NCBI GenBank assembly: GCA_900317305.1
Contig: ONGG01000004.1
Location: 1-40,982 of the forward strand
Direction of reading: 5' to 3'
Length of the DNA stretch: 40,982 nt
Source of the DNA: an uncultured Prevotellaceae bacterium
GTDB lineage: Bacteria; Bacteroidota; Bacteroidia; Bacteroidales; Bacteroidaceae
Shown: positions 32,743 through 40,982 of the stretch, one piece after another
Position numbering within the stretch: position 1 is the stretch's first letter
Layout of the letters: the number at the start of each line of letters is the position of its first letter
Made by a program: the position numbers and the translations under genes
The notes under the pieces: generated by a model
Seen by the model: only the letters and a program-made list of their open reading frames with translations
Database searches by the model: none
What the model was told of the DNA's origin: nothing

Positions 32743-34422
32743 ATGATGAAACACTATATTTTCAAATCAATTGGTGTAGTCGGCATGGTAAGTGGCATGA
32801 TGATGGTCGCAAGTTGCGAGCTCGACCGAATGCCTGAGACAACGTTGGCCGACAACAATTTCTGGCAGAGTGAGACCGACATGAGGGGAGCTTGCAACAA
32901 ACTGTATGTCGACCTGCCGGGATTCTCGCACGACACACGTGCCGACGATATCATCGGAACGGCAGCCAACTCGGTGTCGAGCGGCAACTGGAGCGTGCCG
33001 GCCACAAGCAATGACTGGACACAGCCCTACCAGAAAATCGGAGTCTGCAACAATATCATCGCCAAGGGAGAGTCTGCTCCGCTTCTCGACGCACAGAAAA
33101 ACCGGTGGATTGCCGAGGCCCGCTTCTTCCGTGCCTACCATTATTTCGACCTCGTGAGGAAATATGGCGACGTGCCTCTCATCCTGAAGGCTTTCGACTC
33201 GACCAGCGATCCCGATATCACCATGCCGCGCACCCCGCGCGAGGAGGTCATCCAGCAGTGCTATGCCGACCTGGCTTTCGCCGAGGCCAACTTGCCCGAT
33301 ATCGACGATGTGAAGAGCGATGCCGACTGGGGACGTGTGTCGAAGAGCGCAGCCATGGGCATGCTGGTGCGTATCGGACTCTACGAGGGCACCTATGCCA
33401 AGTATCATGGACTGTCGATCGATGCCAGGGGCCATCTCAAGGTTTGCCTCGATGCCTGCGAGCGACTCATCCGCAGCGGGAAGCATGACTTGTATCCCGA
33501 TTTCCTGAAACTGTTCTATTTTGATGGCGAGGGCCGGAACAACAAGGAGAATGTGTTTGTGAAAATATATGGTCCGAATGGCTCGAGTGGCGTAATCTTG
33601 CACAACAACTCGCGTGGCTTGGAGAATGCCGTGAGCGTGACACGACAGACCATCGACGAGTTCCTCTATACCGACGGACTGCCTCGCGAGAAGACCACAC
33701 TGAAGATTGAGGAGACCATGCACAACGACGTGTTCCTCAACCGCGACCCGCGTATGGCGATGACGTTCTACCAGAAGGGCGAGGAGGCCTACAAGGCTGG
33801 ATACAATCCTTTCGGCAACCAGCATGGCAATGGATATGGCATCAAGAAAGGTTTCATGCTCGATGAGTGGAACACCGTCAACAAGGAGACGGTCGACAAG
33901 ATGATCATCCGTTATGCTGAAATCCTTATCTCGTATGCGGAGGCTCTGTATGAGTACAACGGGCAGATCACCGACGACCAACTCGACGCCACCGTCAACA
34001 AACTGCGTGCCCGTGTAGGCTTCGACGTCAAACTCACCAATGGCTTCGTGGCTGCCAACGGACTGAATATGCGCGATGAGATCAGGCGTGAGCGCCATGT
34101 GGAGTTCATCGACGAGAACCTGCGTTACGACGACATCATCAGGTGGAAAATCGCCGAGAACGTGTTGCCCGTCACCATGCTGGGCCTGAAGTACAACGAT
34201 GCCGACAACCTGAGCACTCAGCGCGAGAATATCCAGAACAGGCTCACCGATGCCAATGGCATGTTCAACGGCAAGAAGGTGGCCGACCAGGAAGGCATCT
34301 ATGTCATCGAACAGGCTGCCAACCGCAGTTTCGATGCCAACAAGGATTATCTCTATCCCATTCCCACCTACGAGATTGCCACTTCGAATGGCAATGTGGT
34401 TCAGAACCCCGGATGGAAGTAA
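32743..34422 (+). CDS. SusD/RagB-type glycan-binding lipoprotein
   Basis: The protein has 559 residues, starting 19 bp after susC; two adjacent ATGs (32743, 32746) are possible starts. The signal ends at MMMVASC, where the Cys would be lipidated, followed by ELDRMPE typical of SusD. The helical TPR-like core shows IAEARFFRAYHYFDLVRKYGDVPLI, the GYGIKKGFMLDEWN loop, the MIIRYAEILISYAEALYEYNG helix and the IRRERHVEFIDENLRYDDIIRW block. It binds polysaccharide at the surface and closes over the SusC barrel. Mature binding residues cannot be assigned from sequence alone. A further lipoprotein gene follows after 37 bp. Confidence 0.96.
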   Translation: MMKHYIFKSIGVVGMVSGMMMVASCELDRMPETTLADNNFWQSETDMRGACNKLYVDLPGFSHDTRADDIIGTAANSVSSGNWSVPATSNDWTQPYQKIGVCNNIIAKGESAPLLDAQKNRWIAEARFFRAYHYFDLVRKYGDVPLILKAFDSTSDPDITMPRTPREEVIQQCYADLAFAEANLPDIDDVKSDADWGRVSKSAAMGMLVRIGLYEGTYAKYHGLSIDARGHLKVCLDACERLIRSGKHDLYPDFLKLFYFDGEGRNNKENVFVKIYGPNGSSGVILHNNSRGLENAVSVTRQTIDEFLYTDGLPREKTTLKIEETMHNDVFLNRDPRMAMTFYQKGEEAYKAGYNPFGNQHGNGYGIKKGFMLDEWNTVNKETVDKMIIRYAEILISYAEALYEYNGQITDDQLDATVNKLRARVGFDVKLTNGFVAANGLNMRDEIRRERHVEFIDENLRYDDIIRWKIAENVLPVTMLGLKYNDADNLSTQRENIQNRLTDANGMFNGKKVADQEGIYVIEQAANRSFDANKDYLYPIPTYEIATSNGNVVQNPGWK

Positions 34423-34459
34423 GCAATAAAGTGTTGAACCTGAATAATAAAAAACCAAT

Positions 34460-35077
34460 ATGAATCGTTTTATGAATATCAATAGAATCATGCTGTTGCT
34501 GGTGGGATGCCTGGCGCTCACAGCGCTCACCTCATGCAGCGATGACGAATGGGGAAACGACAACCCTGAATACAAGAATGTGTTTATCGTGGCTTTTGCC
34601 GACTGGGGACCAAAGAGCAACAACGACAAGACATACACCATGCAGCAGGGTGGACAGTTGGAAGTGCCGGTACAACTTTGGTGCGAGGGAACCCGCTCGT
34701 TCAATGCCGATGCATTCGTCTATGTCGATACGAAACTCACCCTGGGCACAGATTTCCAGATTGTCGACGCCAATGGCAATGCGCTGCAGCAGAACAGCCG
34801 TGGGGGGTATACCCTCACATGGGACTTGCAGACACCCGATGCCACCAAGAACCACCGCAAGCAGAGCATCTTCGTGAAGGCGCTCAACGGCCAGAAAGGG
34901 GATGTCACGCTGATGACCTTCGATCCGAAGGATGTCGACGAGAGTGGCAAGTTGCGCATCTCGAGTGGCGGCACCAAGAACGACGACACCCAATATTACG
35001 TTCCCAATAATCTCACCGACCAATACGAGGTGCGTTGCATCACGGTCAACTATAAGGTAAAAGTGACAATTGAGTAA
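34460..35077 (+). CDS. Surface lipoprotein of the PUL, probable glycan-binding
   Basis: The protein has 205 residues. The lipobox is CLALTALTSC followed by SDDEWGNDN; acidic residues right after the Cys are the known surface-export signal of Bacteroidota lipoproteins. The mature domain (about 35-200) is beta-rich, with FIVAFADWG, QGGQLEVPVQLWCEG and a closing strand VNYKVKVTIE, suggesting an Ig- or DUF1735-like sandwich. It occupies the SusE/SusF position, directly after susD, so a surface glycan-binding role is likely. I do not recognise a specific family. Ten base pairs separate it from the lyase-hydrolase fusion gene. Confidence 0.75.
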   Translation: MNRFMNINRIMLLLVGCLALTALTSCSDDEWGNDNPEYKNVFIVAFADWGPKSNNDKTYTMQQGGQLEVPVQLWCEGTRSFNADAFVYVDTKLTLGTDFQIVDANGNALQQNSRGGYTLTWDLQTPDATKNHRKQSIFVKALNGQKGDVTLMTFDPKDVDESGKLRISSGGTKNDDTQYYVPNNLTDQYEVRCITVNYKVKVTIE

Positions 35078-35087
35078 ATTGCCAGTT

Positions 35088-37421
35088 ATGAAGAAAACGT
35101 TTGTTGTAATCTATCTGCTTCTAGCAACCATAGCCACGGCTGGTGCGCAGTCAATCTGGGACAAGGCGCACTTGGCCGAGGTGAGGGAAAACCTGGGACA
35201 GCCTGTTTATGCCACGGCCTACCAACACCTGATCAAGGAGGCAGAGAAACGCATGACGCAGGCTCCGCTCTCGGTGATGATCAAGGAGAAAACAGCCGTC
35301 AGCGGTGACAAACACGACTACCTGAGCCTGAGCCGCTATTTCTGGCCTGACCCCACAAAGGAGGACGGACTGCCTTATGTGAGCAGGGATGGCGTCTCCA
35401 ACCCTGAGTTGGAGAAACTCGACCGACCCAAGGTCGCTGCTATGGCCAATGGCGTGACCACGCTCTCGCTCGCATGGTTCTTCAGTGGCGACGAACGTTA
35501 TGCCCAGAAAGCGGTGGAGATGCTCAGGGTGTGGTTTCTCGACAAGGCGACACGCATGAACCCGAACATGAACTATGCCCAGATTGTGCCCGGACTTTAT
35601 GACGGCAGGGGACGGTGCTACGGTGTGATCGATGCCTACTCTTTCGTCGAGATGCTCGATGCCGTGCAGTTGCTCGAACAGTCGAAATCGTTCCCAAAAA
35701 AGGATTCCAAGGCGCTGAAGGCTTGGTTCGCGAAATTCCTCAATTGGATTCTCACCAGTCCGCAGGGCATAGAGGAGGGCAACCAGCCCAACAACCACTC
35801 CACGGCCCGTGACGTGCAGGTGGTGGCCTATGCCAATTATGTGGGGAATAAAAAGGTGATGGACGAATGTCTCTCGGCATTCTTTGAGAAACGCATCAAG
35901 GCGCAGGTGATGTCTGATGGCCGGCAGCCTCAGGAACTCAGGCGCACACTGGCTTTCGGCTACTCTCAGTATAACCTTTCGCACATGATCGACGTGATGC
36001 TCATGGCCCGGCATGCCGGATATCAAATGGACGGACTCGACCTTGTGGAGAAAGCCGCCGACTTCCTTGTGCCTTATATGGGGAAAAGGGTGGAGGAGTG
36101 GCCCTACAAGCAAATCAGCGAATGGGACTTCAAGCAGAATGAGATGGCGAAGGACTTGTATCGCCTCGCCTTGCTCGACCCGCAACGTGCCGACTATCAG
36201 GCCGTGGCCGGGAAGAATCTCGTGAGGCGTTTCACCGACCGCTTCTTTCTGCTCTACTACACTCCCACTCCTACCGACAACGCCTTCGCCCGGGCCGACG
36301 TGCAGTTGCGCTATCAGTTGCAGCAAGTCAGTGAACTGAGAAAGAAGAACAACGACTGGTCGATGATGCCCCGCAGTGTAGAGCCCGATGGCAAACTGCG
36401 CATGGTGAGGCAGCCCGACTGGTGCTGCGGCTTCTTCCCGGGCGAGTTGTGGCAGATGTACCAATACTCTCACGACCAGTTCTGGCGTGAGCAGGCGGTG
36501 AGCAACACCTGGCCCATAGAGCGGGTGAAACTGCATGGGGGAAGCCACGACCTGGGGTTCATGGTGTACGACTCCTTTGGAAAGGCGTGGGAACTCACTG
36601 GCGAACAGTCCTACCGCGATGTGGTGGTGAAGGCCGCCAAAACGCTCATCTCACGGTTTGATGAGAAGGTGGGATGCATCCGCTCCTGGAGTTGGGGCAC
36701 ACCCGACCGTTGGCAGTTTGCCGTGATCATCGACAATATGATGAACCTCGAACTGCTTTTCCAGGCCTCGTTGCTGACCGGCGATAAGCAATTCTACAAT
36801 ATTGCTGTGAGCCATGCCAACACCACGATGAGAAACCATTTCCGTGACGATGGCTCGTCATACCATGTGGTCGATTACAACCCTGCCGATGGAAGCGTCA
36901 TCAAGCGCATTACCCACCAGGGACTCTTCGACGAGAGTGTATGGAGTCGCGGACAGGGCTGGGGATTGTATGGCTTCACGATGTGCTACCGCTTCACGCA
37001 CGACAAGGCCTATCTGGAGCAGGCACGCAAGATTGCCAGGTTCTGGCTCTCACTGACCGATATGCCCGACGATATGGTTCCCTACTGGGATATGCGCGAC
37101 CCGGCGATAAAGACCGGAGTGGGACCGGCACTCGATGGGGGATGTCCACGCGATGCCTCGGCGGCTGCCATCATTGCCTCTGCGCTCTACGAACTGGCCA
37201 CCTATGTGAGTCAGTCGGAAGCCGAGACCTATCGCAAGGCTGCCGATACCATGGTCCACTCTCTCGAGACATCCTACCAGCCCGACCTCCACACCCATCA
37301 GGGATTCCTCTTGCTCCATTCCACAGGCAACTACCCGAGCAAGGACGAGGTGGATGTGCCTATCAACTATGCCGACTATTATTATCTTGAGGCATTGCTT
37401 AGGCGTGAGTCAATGAGATAG
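35088..37421 (+). CDS. Fusion of alginate-lyase-fold polysaccharide lyase and GH88 unsaturated uronyl hydrolase
   Basis: The protein has 777 residues from ATG 35088 (an in-frame TTG 18 bp earlier lies within the previous gene). Signal peptide MKKTFVVIYLLLATIATAGAQ; no lipobox, so periplasmic. Residues about 25-385 match the alginate_lyase (PL5/PL38-like) family: SGDKHDYLSLSRYFWPDP, RMNPNMNYAQIVPG, NNHSTARDVQ (His237) and FGYSQYNL (Tyr292). The His-Tyr spacing is close to that of PL5 enzymes. Residues about 395-777 are a full GH88: WCCGFFPGELWQMY, HDLGFM (Asp488), IIDNMMNLELL (Asp549), HVVDY, RGQGWGLYGFT, RDASAAAI. The 61-residue gap between the two Asp equals that of Bacillus UGL. The lyase would create a 4,5-unsaturated uronic end that the GH88 removes. 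Substrate unknown. Confidence 0.88.
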   Translation: MKKTFVVIYLLLATIATAGAQSIWDKAHLAEVRENLGQPVYATAYQHLIKEAEKRMTQAPLSVMIKEKTAVSGDKHDYLSLSRYFWPDPTKEDGLPYVSRDGVSNPELEKLDRPKVAAMANGVTTLSLAWFFSGDERYAQKAVEMLRVWFLDKATRMNPNMNYAQIVPGLYDGRGRCYGVIDAYSFVEMLDAVQLLEQSKSFPKKDSKALKAWFAKFLNWILTSPQGIEEGNQPNNHSTARDVQVVAYANYVGNKKVMDECLSAFFEKRIKAQVMSDGRQPQELRRTLAFGYSQYNLSHMIDVMLMARHAGYQMDGLDLVEKAADFLVPYMGKRVEEWPYKQISEWDFKQNEMAKDLYRLALLDPQRADYQAVAGKNLVRRFTDRFFLLYYTPTPTDNAFARADVQLRYQLQQVSELRKKNNDWSMMPRSVEPDGKLRMVRQPDWCCGFFPGELWQMYQYSHDQFWREQAVSNTWPIERVKLHGGSHDLGFMVYDSFGKAWELTGEQSYRDVVVKAAKTLISRFDEKVGCIRSWSWGTPDRWQFAVIIDNMMNLELLFQASLLTGDKQFYNIAVSHANTTMRNHFRDDGSSYHVVDYNPADGSVIKRITHQGLFDESVWSRGQGWGLYGFTMCYRFTHDKAYLEQARKIARFWLSLTDMPDDMVPYWDMRDPAIKTGVGPALDGGCPRDASAAAIIASALYELATYVSQSEAETYRKAADTMVHSLETSYQPDLHTHQGFLLLHSTGNYPSKDEVDVPINYADYYYLEALLRRESMR

Positions 37422-37438
37422 CATTCCGACATACCAAT

Positions 37439-39682
37439 ATGGGCAAACAACTCTTTCTGCTGACCTTCGTCTGTGCACTGGCCTTTTCTGCCAGTGCACA
37501 GGTCAGGACGCGCCTGACGGACGGATGGCAATTCATCCGCACCGATATGGCGGGTCCATGGGAGGTGTTCCGTCCGGTGAAGCCCGGCAAGCCCGAGAGC
37601 GTGCCGTTGTGGACGGAAGTGAGCGTGCCCCATTGTTATAATGCCGAGGATGGTGTCGACCCTTCGGTCAACTACTATCAGGGGGCTGCGTGGTACCGCA
37701 CTACGGTGAGCGTCAGTAATCCTTACCCCGACGGACATACTTTGCTCGAATTCGAGGGCGCGGGGCAGAAAACGGATGTCTATGTGGGCATCGACCATGC
37801 GGGAGCACACGTAGGTGGTTACGACCGGTGGACAGTCGACATCACCCATTGGGGAAACGGCCAACTGCCGATAGCCATACGCTGCGACAACAGCCGCGAT
37901 GTGGAGATGATACCCTCCGACATGTCCGATTTCTGCCTGTATGGCGGACTCTACAGGCCTGTCAGTCTGGTATATATGCCGAAAGACTATCTGGCCGATG
38001 TGAGAATCGATGTGTCGGGCGACACGGTTGTCGTTGACAGCCGGCACCATCTGCAGGTTGAGTTGCTCGCACCCGACGGGAAAAGGGTGTTCTTTGGCGA
38101 CAATTCAAAGCCCATTGTGGTGAGGCGGCCCGTGCGGTGGGATGTGACGGCGCCACGGCTCTATACGGCGCGTGTCACCTATGGCCGTCAGACCATCGTG
38201 AAGCAGTTCGGCTTCCGCTCGTTCGAGTTCAAGGATCATGGCCCTTTCTTCTTGAATGGTCGGCGCTTGCTGTTGCAAGGCACGCACAGGCATGAAGACC
38301 ATGCCGGCGTGGGGGCGGCAATGAGCGATGAGCAGATTCGCCGCGAGATGCTCCTGATTAAGGAGATGGGAGCCAACTTTATCCGCCTGGGGCACTATCA
38401 GCAGTCGGAACTGGTGCTCAATCTGTGCGATTCGCTCGGTATTCTTGTGTGGGAAGAGATTCCTTGGTGCCGGGGTGGGGTGGGAGGTGCCGATTATCAG
38501 GCCCAGGCTCACCGCATGCTCACCAACATGATAGAGCAGCACCGGCATCACCCCTCCATCATCCTCTGGGGACTGGGCAACGAGAACGACTGGCCCGGCG
38601 ATTTCGCGACAGTGCTCGATTCGGCCGCTGTGCGCAACTTGATGGCGTCGCTGCAGGCCACCGCCCACCAACTCGACCCCTATCGCAAAACGGTGATACG
38701 ACGTTGCGATTTCTGTGCCGACATCACCGATGTCTACTCGCCCTCTATCTGGGCCGGATGGTATAGCCGCCGGTTCACCGACTACCGCGAGATGGAGGAG
38801 AAGGCCATGGCCACCTATCCCCACTTCCTGCATGCCGAATGGGGTGCCGACAGTCATGCCGGCCGTCATTCGGAGACGGGGTTCGACATCGAGGCGGGCG
38901 ACAGGAATGGCGACTGGTCGGAGAGTTATGCCGTTCGCTTGTTCGACTGGCATCTGAAAGAGCAGCAGCGGATGCCCAATCTCACAGGGTCTGCTTTCTG
39001 GACATTCAAGGATTTCTGTACTCCGCTCCGTCCCGACAACCCCATCCCCTATGTCAATCAGAAGGGAGTCTGTCAGCGGGATGGCACGCCCAAGGAGAGT
39101 TTTTATGTCGTACAAAGTTATTGGGCCTCCAAACCCATGTTGCACATCTACGGCCATTCATGGCCTGTGAGATGGGGTAATGAGGGCGAGGAAAAGGAAA
39201 TCCTTGTCTACTCCAATGAAGAGATGGTGGAATTGTTTGTCAATGGCGTTTCGGTCGGAAAAAGACGGCGCGACAGCCAGGATTTTCCCGCACAGGGCTT
39301 TCATTGGAATGTGGTCTTGCAGGAAGGGCACAACACCATCGTGGCACGCTCCAGGACACTGACCGACCAAATCGATTTCGAATATCAGACACGGCGATGG
39401 GGAGAACCCGCCAGCATCCGCCTCACCCTCAAGGAGAATCACCTTGTCGAGGCACAAGTCGTAGATGCTGAGGGCTATTGCTGCCTCGACAGCCGCGACT
39501 GGATAGAGTTCTCCATCGTCGGTGCCGGCAAGTTGCTCCAAAACCAAGGCACCGCCACGGGCTCCACACGCATACAGGCGGCTAATGGCCGGGCAGCCAT
39601 CAGCCTGCTTGATGTGGATGGCCCATGTGTGGTGGCGGCAAAAAGTCCTCTTCTGCCGCCAGCCATGCTTGGTATTAAATAA
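37439..39682 (+). CDS. Glycoside hydrolase family 2 enzyme (beta-galactosidase/beta-glucuronidase type)
   Basis: The protein has 747 residues; signal peptide MGKQLFLLTFVCALAFSASAQ. Order: jelly-roll sugar-binding domain (about 25-180, PHCYNAEDGVDP, YYQGAAWYRTTV), Ig-like domain (about 185-265), TIM barrel (about 265-560) and a C-terminal beta domain (EEKEILVYSNEEMVELFVNG). Catalytic residues are present: Glu382 (GLGNEND, acid/base) and Glu467 (HAEWG, nucleophile). GH2 covers galactosidases, glucuronidases and mannosidases; the NxK pair typical of glucuronidases is not clearly identifiable, so specificity is open. It follows the lyase/GH88 gene by 17 bp as last gene of the PUL operon and would trim oligosaccharides in the periplasm. 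Confidence 0.93.
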   Translation: MGKQLFLLTFVCALAFSASAQVRTRLTDGWQFIRTDMAGPWEVFRPVKPGKPESVPLWTEVSVPHCYNAEDGVDPSVNYYQGAAWYRTTVSVSNPYPDGHTLLEFEGAGQKTDVYVGIDHAGAHVGGYDRWTVDITHWGNGQLPIAIRCDNSRDVEMIPSDMSDFCLYGGLYRPVSLVYMPKDYLADVRIDVSGDTVVVDSRHHLQVELLAPDGKRVFFGDNSKPIVVRRPVRWDVTAPRLYTARVTYGRQTIVKQFGFRSFEFKDHGPFFLNGRRLLLQGTHRHEDHAGVGAAMSDEQIRREMLLIKEMGANFIRLGHYQQSELVLNLCDSLGILVWEEIPWCRGGVGGADYQAQAHRMLTNMIEQHRHHPSIILWGLGNENDWPGDFATVLDSAAVRNLMASLQATAHQLDPYRKTVIRRCDFCADITDVYSPSIWAGWYSRRFTDYREMEEKAMATYPHFLHAEWGADSHAGRHSETGFDIEAGDRNGDWSESYAVRLFDWHLKEQQRMPNLTGSAFWTFKDFCTPLRPDNPIPYVNQKGVCQRDGTPKESFYVVQSYWASKPMLHIYGHSWPVRWGNEGEEKEILVYSNEEMVELFVNGVSVGKRRRDSQDFPAQGFHWNVVLQEGHNTIVARSRTLTDQIDFEYQTRRWGEPASIRLTLKENHLVEAQVVDAEGYCCLDSRDWIEFSIVGAGKLLQNQGTATGSTRIQAANGRAAISLLDVDGPCVVAAKSPLLPPAMLGIK

Positions 39683-39767
39683 TGGGCATAATAGGCTCTA
39701 TGGGCTTGATAGGCATCTTATTCCCATACTGCCCATTATGCCCACAATGTCCATTATGCCCATCAAG
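39682..39767. repeat. Inverted pair of 9-nt-unit tandem arrays
   Basis: Four units in phase (39682-39717; ATGGGCATA type) are followed after five bases by five units in the opposite orientation (39723-39767; CCCATTATG type). Both halves have a strict 9-nt period. The inverted halves can fold into an imperfect long hairpin; ATGGGCATAAT (from 39682) is matched by ATTATGCCCAT (39753-39763). It lies between the convergent GH2 and M3 peptidase genes and begins within the GH2 stop codon. A two-way terminator role is plausible. Confidence 0.85.
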
Positions 39768-39781
39768 CACATTCTCTCCTA

Positions 39782-40982
39782 TCACATTCCCCTTGCTTTC
39801 AGCAGCGAAGAGGTGTCGGGCGACTTCATCCCAGTGAAGTCGGTGAACATCTCCATCAGGTCGCGGGTGTTGCCACGGCTCAGGATCTTGTCGCGGAGGG
39901 CCTGGCCCACCTCGGGCTTCAATGGGCCGTGGGCCTTGAAGTAGTCGGCCACATTGTCGGCCAGCACCTCAGTCCAAAGGTAACTGTAGTAACCGGCGGC
40001 ATAGCCTCCGCCCCATACATGGTTGAAATATGAGGTGAGGTAGCGGGGGGGTATCTGCTCATCATACATACCGATATCCTTGAGTGCGGCGGTCTCGAAA
40101 GCGTCGGCTTGAGCGGCGGTGGGCACTTGGTCGAGCGACAGCTTGTGCCATTCCAGGTCGAGGCAGGTGGCTGCCAGGTTCTCGCCTAAGGCGTAGGCAG
40201 GTTGGAAATTGATGGACTGGAGCATCTTCTCCTTCAGTTCGGCGGGCATGGGAGCACCAGTGGTGGCATGCTTGGCGTAATGGTCGAAAATCTCAGGCAC
40301 CGAGGCGAAGAACTCGTTGAACTGCGACGGCATCTCCACGAAGTCGCGGGCCACGGCAGTGCCGCTCAGAGTGTTGTATCGGCAGTTCGACAGAATGCCA
40401 TGGAGAGCATGGCCAAACTCATGGAAGAGCGTGGTCACCTCGTCCCAGGTGAGCAGCGAGGGCTGACCTTCGGGAGCCTTGGCGTTGTTGCACACGTTGA
40501 AGATCAGAGGCACTTGTTGGCGTTGGGTGCTCTGCTTGGCAAACGAACTCATCCAGGCTCCTCCGCGCTTCGTGGGTCTGCGGAAATAGTCGTTGTAGAA
40601 GATGGCGAGGGTCTTGCCGTCTTTGTCGGTCACCTCATACACCTTCATGTCGGGGTGGTAGACGGGGATGTCCTTGCGCTCCTTGAACTGCAGTCCGTAG
40701 ACGCGGTTGGCAGCATAGAAAACACCGTTCACCAGCACGCTGTCGATGTTGAAATAGGGCTTCACCTCATCCTCAGAGAAGTTGTAGGTGGCTTTCTTCA
40801 TTTTGGCCGAATAATAAAAACGGTCGTAGGGTTGCAGGTCGATGTCGGTGCCCTCAACCTCCCGGGCATAGGCCTCGATGGCCTTGGTCTCGGCGGCGGC
40901 CTTCGGGGCGTATTCATTGATGAGCTGGCGCAGGAAGGCGTCCACTTGCTCTGGGGTCTTGGCCATCGTCTTCTCCAACGAC
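39782..40982 (-). CDS. M3-family metallopeptidase (oligopeptidase A/Dcp type), N-terminus outside window
   Basis: About 400 C-terminal residues are visible, and the frame is open past the right edge; the family is usually about 680-710 residues. The zinc motif HEFGH is at 40409-40423 on the minus strand (LFHEFGHALHGIL), and the third ligand region follows with FVEMPSQFNE. Downstream blocks YLTSYFNHVWGGGYAAGYYSYLW and a C-terminal DLMEMFTDFTGM are also typical, the Tyr/Gly-rich stretch contributing to substrate binding. M3 peptidases of this type cleave short peptides (oligopeptidase A) or remove C-terminal dipeptides (Dcp); the two cannot be told apart from this part. Whether it is exported depends on the missing N-terminus. 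It converges with the PUL and is not part of it. Confidence 0.92.
   Translation of the reverse strand, partial: SLEKTMAKTPEQVDAFLRQLINEYAPKAAAETKAIEAYAREVEGTDIDLQPYDRFYYSAKMKKATYNFSEDEVKPYFNIDSVLVNGVFYAANRVYGLQFKERKDIPVYHPDMKVYEVTDKDGKTLAIFYNDYFRRPTKRGGAWMSSFAKQSTQRQQVPLIFNVCNNAKAPEGQPSLLTWDEVTTLFHEFGHALHGILSNCRYNTLSGTAVARDFVEMPSQFNEFFASVPEIFDHYAKHATTGAPMPAELKEKMLQSINFQPAYALGENLAATCLDLEWHKLSLDQVPTAAQADAFETAALKDIGMYDEQIPPRYLTSYFNHVWGGGYAAGYYSYLWTEVLADNVADYFKAHGPLKPEVGQALRDKILSRGNTRDLMEMFTDFTGMKSPDTSSLLKARGM

Noticed and set aside
32767-34704. A 645-codon open frame antisense to susD and its flanks
   Set aside because: The sense strand encodes a clear SusD protein. The antisense peptide has no recognisable domain and is rich in His/Val/Leu, as expected from codon bias.

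Overview
The window looks like chromosomal DNA of a Bacteroidales bacterium, most likely Prevotella or a close relative. The reasons are a SusC/SusD-type glycan-utilisation locus, a TonB-receptor/DUF4249 pair, short C-terminal tails of the type seen on Prevotella secreted proteins, no evident Shine-Dalgarno sequences, and Bacteroidota-type promoters (TTTG, about 20 bp, TAnnTTTG) that can be placed upstream of several genes. The genus is an inference; no rRNA or other marker gene is present.

Layout. 1-2.6 kb is decayed: a CotH-type protein split by a one-base frameshift, then an IS1595-type transposase remnant fused to the 3' half of a flavodoxin gene. 2.7-12.7 kb holds secreted proteins on the minus strand (a tandem SH3 protein, a GH43-CBM6 enzyme and a large multimodular GH98 enzyme) around a plus-strand RND efflux adaptor/permease pair that has no outer-membrane partner. 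13-18.7 kb carries a small SH3 protein, a flavin-reductase-like protein, a TGS-containing nucleoside kinase, and a TonB receptor with a DUF4249 lipoprotein. 18.9-24.5 kb is an overlapping cluster of ECF sigma factor, putative anti-sigma protein and a thioredoxin-fold protein without catalytic cysteines, followed by a TlpA-like protein that keeps CGPC. 24.5-26.5 kb has queD-queE (queuosine/preQ0 synthesis) with a clear promoter, and a divergent lipoprotein.

26.5-39.7 kb is a compact polysaccharide-utilisation locus. A membrane-spanning one-component regulator (beta-propeller, Y_Y_Y domain, one transmembrane helix, LuxR-type HTH) is transcribed away from susC-susD-surface lipoprotein-lyase/GH88 fusion-GH2. 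The fifth gene product joins an alginate-lyase-fold polysaccharide lyase to a complete GH88 unsaturated uronyl hydrolase, so one polypeptide could make a 4,5-unsaturated uronic acid and then remove it. The GH2 enzyme would continue degradation. The gap between regulator and susC carries a promoter and a spaced direct repeat that is a candidate operator. The window ends inside an M3-family metallopeptidase.

A recurring oddity is short-period repeats in gaps between genes: a dispersed TGAACTCC family at three loci, a 9-nt array after the second SH3 gene, and an inverted pair of 9-nt arrays between the GH2 and M3 genes. The unit differs from family to family while the period stays at 8-9 nt. All of this comes from reading the sequence; no database search was possible.
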